Shown here one piece after another: positions 16,417 to 19,690 of a DNA stretch of 19,690 bases. Position numbers and translations under genes: made by a program. Source of the DNA: CBFDBT01 sp965603115 (lineage in GTDB: Bacteria > Pseudomonadota > Alphaproteobacteria > Sphingomonadales > Kordiimonadaceae); assembly GCA_965603115.1 (NCBI GenBank), contig CBFDBT010000030.1, positions 1 to 19,690 of the forward strand, given 5' to 3'. The notes beneath the pieces were generated by a model. That model ran no database searches, was not told the DNA's origin, and saw nothing but the letters and a program-made list of their open reading frames with translations. The number at the start of each line of letters is the position of its first letter. Position 1 is the stretch's first letter.

Positions 16417-17292
16417 TCAGCTTAAATGTTGTTTGAAAAACTCCATGGTGCGGGTCCATGCAAGTTTGGCATCATCAGCATTATAACGACTGGTCGAATA
16501 ATTATGGAAACCGTGATTGGCGCCTTCATAGATATAGGCTCTATAGTCTTTGCTATGTTCTTTAAGGGCTGCCTCGTAAGCAGGCCAGCCAGCATTAACC
16601 CGTTTATCTAGACCCGCAAAGTTCAACAGGAGTGGCGCTTTGATGTTAGCTACTTCTTCCAGTGGAGCAGCTCCGCCATAAAAGGGAACGGCTGCTGCGA
16701 GGTCTGGCACACGAGCTGCCAAAAGATTTGATACGCTACCGCCATAGCAAAAGCCAACACAGCCAACTTTGCCTGTGCTGTAATCGTGATTTTGTAAATA
16801 CCCTACAGCAGCGGCAAAATCTTCATACATCTCATCGCGGTTTCGCTTCATCATCATAGTGCGGCCATAGTCATCATTGCCTGGGTAGCCACCTAACGGA
16901 TAAAGCGCATCGGGAGCGAGAACTTGATAACCGCCGAGGGCTGCGCGGCGCGCGACATCTTCCACATAAGGATTAAGGCCGCGATTTTCATGGATCACAA
17001 CAATGCCCGGTAATTTACCTTTTGCATCTGCGGGGCGCACATAAAGGCCGCCCATAGTGCCAGCGCCTTTGGGAGAGGCGTAGGTGATACGCTCATGAAC
17101 GATACGTTTATCATCTTCTGCTACTTCTTGCGCATCAACATAGTTTGGCATCAGGCTGTCAGTGAGTGCCGCAACGGTTATGCCGCCAACGGCATAGGTG
17201 CCAAGCTTTTTCATGAAGCTGCGACGGTCTATAAACCCATGGGCATATTTGTCGTAAAGGTCTAACGCTTCTTGCGGTGGTTTGATAGTCAT
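16417..17292 (-). CDS. Dienelactone hydrolase family protein, Tat-exported
   Basis: A 291-residue alpha/beta hydrolase of the dienelactone hydrolase family. The expected triad is C182 in 'GFCYGG', D229 in 'GLDKRV' and H260 in 'NHGFH'. The conserved 'HENRGLNPYVEDVARR' (101-116) supplies the active-site glutamate region. The N-terminus carries a twin-arginine signal, 'DRRSFMKKLG' (22-31), then a hydrophobic stretch to about 48 and a likely cut near 'VDAQ', so the mature enzyme should be periplasmic. Cytosolic chlorocatechol-pathway DLHs lack this signal. The start is ATG at 17292 with AGGGGAAG about 5 bases upstream. Known members hydrolyse dienelactones or other esters; no aromatic degradation genes are adjacent, so the substrate is unknown. 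It lies downstream of the glnA terminator and so probably has its own promoter. Confidence 0.9.
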   Translation of the reverse strand: MTIKPPQEALDLYDKYAHGFIDRRSFMKKLGTYAVGGITVAALTDSLMPNYVDAQEVAEDDKRIVHERITYASPKGAGTMGGLYVRPADAKGKLPGIVVIHENRGLNPYVEDVARRAALGGYQVLAPDALYPLGGYPGNDDYGRTMMMKRNRDEMYEDFAAAVGYLQNHDYSTGKVGCVGFCYGGSVSNLLAARVPDLAAAVPFYGGAAPLEEVANIKAPLLLNFAGLDKRVNAGWPAYEAALKEHSKDYRAYIYEGANHGFHNYSTSRYNADDAKLAWTRTMEFFKQHLS

Positions 17293-17360
17293 GGCACTTC
17301 CCCTTGGTTAATTCCTTCCATAGCTGAAATATTTCATACCATATAATGCATTGTCGGAAA

Positions 17361-17396
17361 ACCAAAAGAAAACCCCGCAGCCGAGGCCACGGGGTT
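17361..17396 (-). terminator. Intrinsic terminator of glnB-glnA
   Basis: On the minus strand AACCCCG and CGGGGTT (17371-17377 with 17390-17396) form a 7-bp GC-rich stem with a 12-base loop. A T-rich tract (TTTTCTTTT, 17361-17370 region) follows it. It begins about 26 bases after the glnA stop codon and separates the nitrogen operon from the hydrolase gene. Confidence 0.75.
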
Positions 17397-17422
17397 GTTA
17401 TAGCGCTAAGTTTGGATGGTGA

Positions 17423-18847
17423 TTAAGCGCTATAATACATGTCAAACTCAATTGGGTGTGGCGCTAGCTCTAGGCGGGCCACTTCTTCAAATTTAAGTTC
17501 AAGGTAAGCGTTGATTTGATCATCGTTGAACACGTCGCCTTTTTTCAGGAAGTCGCGATCAGCATCAAGAGCTTCAAGAGCTTCACGCAGGGAGCCAGCA
17601 ACAGTTGGAATGCCCTGTAGTTCTTCTGGGGGAAGGGCATAAAGGTCTTTGTCCATCGCGTCGCCCGGGTGGATTTTATTTTCAATACCGTCAAGGCCAG
17701 CCATCATCATGGCTGCAAAAGCAAGGTATGGGTTAGCCAGTGCATCTGGGAAACGCACTTCAATACGCTTGCCATTCGGGCTTGTTGAGTAAGGGATGCG
17801 AACAGAAGCGGAGCGATTGCGGGCTGAGTAAGCAAGCAGAACAGGGGCTTCAAAGCCTGGTGTTAAGCGCTTGTAGCTGTTTGTGCCCGGATTAGTGAAA
17901 GCGTTGATAGCTTTTGCGTGCTTGATGATACCACCAATGTAATACAGAGCTGTTTCACTAAGGTCAGCATAAGAAGAACCAGCGAAGAGAGGCTTGCCAT
18001 CTTTCCAGATAGACTGGTGAACGTGCATACCAGAACCATTGTCTTCAGCTTTTGGCTTAGGCATAAAGGTCGCGGTTTTACCATATGTATGAGCAACCTG
18101 ATGAACGGCATATTTATATTTTTGCACATTGTCGGCTGTTTCAGTCAGGGTTGAGAATGTCATGCCAAGTTCGTGCTGGGATGCGGCCACTTCGTGGTGA
18201 TGCTTGTCCATTGGGCAACCCAGTTCTTTACAGGTCCCCACCATTTCAGAGCGGACATCCTGTGCACTGTCGATTGGAGCAACGGGGAAATAGCCACCCT
18301 TGGCGCGCGGACGGTGCGCATAGTTGCCACCTTCATATTCTTTGGCGCTATTATATGGGCCTTCTACGTCATCAAGTTCATACATTGCACCACTGTAGTC
18401 GTTTTTGAATTTAACATCGTCAAACATAAAAAACTCAGGCTCAGGACCAAAGTAAGCTGTGTCGCCAACGCCAGAAAACTTAAGATATTCTTCAGCTTTT
18501 TTGGCAGTTGAGCGTGGGTCACGATCGTATGGCTGGCCTGTGGCTGGATCATGAATGTCACAATTCACTATGAGTGTCGGGTGCGCAGTGAAAGGCTCCA
18601 CAGTAACATCGGAGAGGTCGGGCACTAGGATCATGTCAGATTCGTTAATTGCTTTCCAACCAGAGATAGACGAGCCATCAAACATGATGCCTTCTTCTAG
18701 CATGTCTTCATCAACAACATCAGCACACATGCTGAGATGATGCCATTTTCCACGTGGGTCCGTGAAGCGAACATCAATCCACTCGATTTCGAGGTCTTTC
18801 ACGAGCTTGAGAAAGCTTTCATTTGTTAGGTTTTTGTAATTTGACAT
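17423..18847 (-). CDS. glnA: Glutamine synthetase type I
   Basis: Forms glutamine from glutamate, ammonia and ATP; the main ammonium-assimilating enzyme, a dodecamer. The 474 residues contain the family signatures 'MFDGSSISGW', 'FGPEPEFFMFD' (metal ligands), 'KHHHEVAASQHELGM', 'NGSGMHVHQS' (ATP region), 'NPGTNSYKRL' and 'RNRSASVRIP'. Y403 in 'DKDLYALPPEE' matches the adenylylation tyrosine of the GSI-beta group, so GlnE-type covalent control is expected. The start is ATG at 18847 with AAAGGAAA about 8 bases upstream. It follows glnB by 40 bp and is closed by the terminator at 17361-17396. Expression is likely driven by the sigma-54 promoter upstream of glnB. Confidence 0.98.
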   Translation of the reverse strand: MSNYKNLTNESFLKLVKDLEIEWIDVRFTDPRGKWHHLSMCADVVDEDMLEEGIMFDGSSISGWKAINESDMILVPDLSDVTVEPFTAHPTLIVNCDIHDPATGQPYDRDPRSTAKKAEEYLKFSGVGDTAYFGPEPEFFMFDDVKFKNDYSGAMYELDDVEGPYNSAKEYEGGNYAHRPRAKGGYFPVAPIDSAQDVRSEMVGTCKELGCPMDKHHHEVAASQHELGMTFSTLTETADNVQKYKYAVHQVAHTYGKTATFMPKPKAEDNGSGMHVHQSIWKDGKPLFAGSSYADLSETALYYIGGIIKHAKAINAFTNPGTNSYKRLTPGFEAPVLLAYSARNRSASVRIPYSTSPNGKRIEVRFPDALANPYLAFAAMMMAGLDGIENKIHPGDAMDKDLYALPPEELQGIPTVAGSLREALEALDADRDFLKKGDVFNDDQINAYLELKFEEVARLELAPHPIEFDMYYSA

Positions 18848-18887
18848 GTAACATTTCCTTTAGTTAGAGAATTTATAATGTGTGCGA

Positions 18888-19226
18888 TTAAACAGCGTCA
18901 GAACCGGTCTCGCCGGTGCGAATGCGAATCGCATCCTCAATATTGCTGACAAAGATTTTTCCGTCGCCTATGCGACCAGTGTTGGCGGCTGTTTGAATAG
19001 CTTCTACGGCGCGTGCCGCTATACTATCCTCTACAACAACTTCTATTTTCACTTTCGGTACAAAGTCGACCACATATTCAGCGCCGCGATAGAGCTCTGT
19101 ATGACCTTTTTGGCGGCCAAATCCTTTTGCTTCCAAGACTGTGATGCCAGAGATGCCCACTTCAGAAAGAGCGTCTTTGACCTCATCAAGCTTAAAAGGC
19201 TTAATTATTGCTTCAATTTTTTTCAT
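18888..19226 (-). CDS. glnB: Nitrogen regulatory protein PII
   Basis: A 112-residue PII signal protein that senses 2-oxoglutarate and ATP/ADP and controls glutamine synthetase adenylylation and NtrB/NtrC activity. The start 'MKKIEAIIKPFKLDEVKDAL' is the standard PII N-terminus; an upstream ATG at 19238 would add four residues and is less likely. The T-loop carries Y51 in 'ELYRGAEYVVDF', the uridylylation site. The B- and C-loop signatures are 'TGRIGDGKIFV' (about 83-93) and 'IRIRTGETGSDAV' at the end. Linkage to glnA (40 bp) and a nearby sigma-54 promoter favour the name glnB over glnK; no amtB is adjacent. Confidence 0.96.
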   Translation of the reverse strand: MKKIEAIIKPFKLDEVKDALSEVGISGITVLEAKGFGRQKGHTELYRGAEYVVDFVPKVKIEVVVEDSIAARAVEAIQTAANTGRIGDGKIFVSNIEDAIRIRTGETGSDAV

Positions 19227-19264
19227 AATAATCACCATCCAATTTGATTACAGCCATTATTATT

Positions 19265-19279
19265 GCATGCGGTGTGCCA
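19265..19279 (-). promoter_or_regulatory. Sigma-54 (RpoN) promoter of glnB-glnA
   Basis: The minus strand reads TGGCAC-ACCGC-ATGC, matching the sigma-54 consensus TGGCAC-N5-TTGC at every position except one T to A, with the required spacing between the GG and GC elements. Transcription would start near 19253, about 27 bases before the glnB ATG. NtrC-dependent activation under nitrogen limitation is the expected control, although I saw no clear NtrC palindrome upstream. Confidence 0.8.
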
Positions 19280-19310
19280 ATAAGGACTTTGATATAAAAA
19301 ATTACTAACT

Positions 19311-19344
19311 ATATGAAATGTATATATAAAATTAAATTTCATAT
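19311..19344. repeat. 9-bp inverted repeat in AT-rich region upstream of the glnB promoter
   Basis: ATATGAAAT (19311-19319) and ATTTCATAT (19336-19344) form a perfect inverted repeat with a 16-base spacer, centred about 75 bases upstream of the predicted glnB transcription start. The surroundings (about 19285-19460) are extremely AT-rich and hold no gene. The repeat could be an activator site or a DNA-bending region; in such AT-rich sequence it may also be chance. Confidence 0.35.
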
Positions 19345-19460
19345 TTTTAATACTTACGCAGTGCATAAAATATAATCATATTTCTGCTTAAATATTAGGC
19401 AATTGATTAATTTTTAAACACAATAGTTAATGACTATTTTTTATTTTTTATAATCAGCGC

Positions 19461-19489
19461 TTGACGAGATGGTCAAATAAGTCTTAAAC
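19461..19489 (+). promoter_or_regulatory. Possible promoter of tRNA-His
   Basis: TTGACG (19461-19466, five of six -35 positions) is followed after 17 bases by TTAAAC (19484-19489, a poor -10). A start would fall near 19496, about 15 bases before the tRNA. The position is right but the -10 is weak. Confidence 0.35.
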
Positions 19490-19510
19490 AGGCGCCGCAC
19501 TTCAAATAAT

Positions 19511-19588
19511 GGCGGGTGTAGCTCAGTTGGTTAGAGCGCCAGATTGTGATTCTGGATGTCGCCGGTTCAAATCCGGTCACTCGCCCCA
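19511..19588 (+). tRNA. tRNA-His (anticodon GTG)
   Basis: A complete cloverleaf with encoded CCA (19586-19588). The acceptor stem GCGGGTG pairs with CACTCGC (one G-T wobble), D-arm GCTC...GAGC, anticodon arm CCAGA/TCTGG around loop TTGTGAT with anticodon GTG (19546-19548), and T-arm with TTCAAAT loop. An extra 5' G (19511) is positioned to pair with C73 (19585): the G-1:C73 identity element of histidine tRNAs, encoded in the DNA. Confidence 0.97.
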
Positions 19589-19690
19589 TTTTTCCCTTCT
19601 TTATTATAGACCCTAAGGGACTTGAGTTTTATCAAGCGGCTAGCTTGTTGATTAGCCTTGACCGATTGTGCCATTTACATCTTTTTCATC

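Noticed and set aside
16389..16420. GATCAG/CTGATC inverted repeat at the end of the dienelactone hydrolase gene as a terminator
   Set aside because: Only a 6-bp stem with an 18-base loop and no following T-run in the direction of transcription.
16700..16720. TGGCAC-N5-CTGC sigma-54-like match on the plus strand
   Set aside because: It lies inside the hydrolase coding region, antisense, with no gene downstream on that strand; a chance match.
19589..19690. tRNA-His 3' flank as an integration site or the start of another gene
   Set aside because: Only short inverted repeats (GGCTA/TAGCC, CCCTAAGGG) are visible; there is no duplicated tRNA 3' end, integrase or convincing reading frame before the window edge.

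Overview
The window is a gene-dense piece of a bacterial chromosome, most likely from an alphaproteobacterium. The reasons are the order radA-cvpA-purF-SDR, a ribbon-helix-helix protein of the type common in that class, an RhlE-like helicase with the alphaproteobacterial 'GLGxHxPxFL' tail, and a PII-glutamine synthetase pair. Base composition looks moderate to low in GC (judged by eye, not computed). The tRNA-His carries an encoded G-1:C73 pair, which argues against the large alphaproteobacterial clade described as having lost it. I cannot name an order or genus.

Layout. Positions 1-1626 hold the C-terminal part of an AsmA-like envelope protein (+), which converges with a small RHH protein (-). 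Positions 1934-2060 are a palindrome-rich intergenic repeat, followed by an AlkC-type DNA alkylation repair gene (+). Positions 3271-10024 form one long minus-strand cluster, read as enoyl-CoA hydratase, mlaE, mlaF, radA, cvpA, purF, SDR. Most junctions are 4-bp ATGA overlaps or gaps of 3-13 bp, and the exception is a 99-bp gap before purF. Upstream lie an RhlE-like DEAD-box helicase with its own promoter, an FAD monooxygenase and parE, all on the minus strand. A perfect DnaA box sits in front of parE. An isolated 91-residue gene of unknown function (+) ends in a terminator shared with a 181-residue unknown protein (-) that has a CheZ/FliM-like acidic tail. Next come a Tat-exported dienelactone hydrolase, then glnA and glnB, transcribed glnB-glnA from a sigma-54 promoter and closed by an intrinsic terminator. 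The window ends with tRNA-His and about 100 bases with no feature I can support.

Functionally this is mostly core metabolism and genome maintenance: nitrogen assimilation (glnB-glnA), the first step of purine synthesis (purF), DNA repair (radA, AlkC), chromosome decatenation (parE), lipid transport across the envelope (mlaEF, AsmA) and RNA remodelling. I do not see a mobile element, CRISPR array, toxin-antitoxin pair, defence system or biosynthetic cluster. The most open questions are the two small unknown proteins, the intergenic repeat, and the control signals upstream of parE and glnB. No gene-free stretch exceeds 300 bases.
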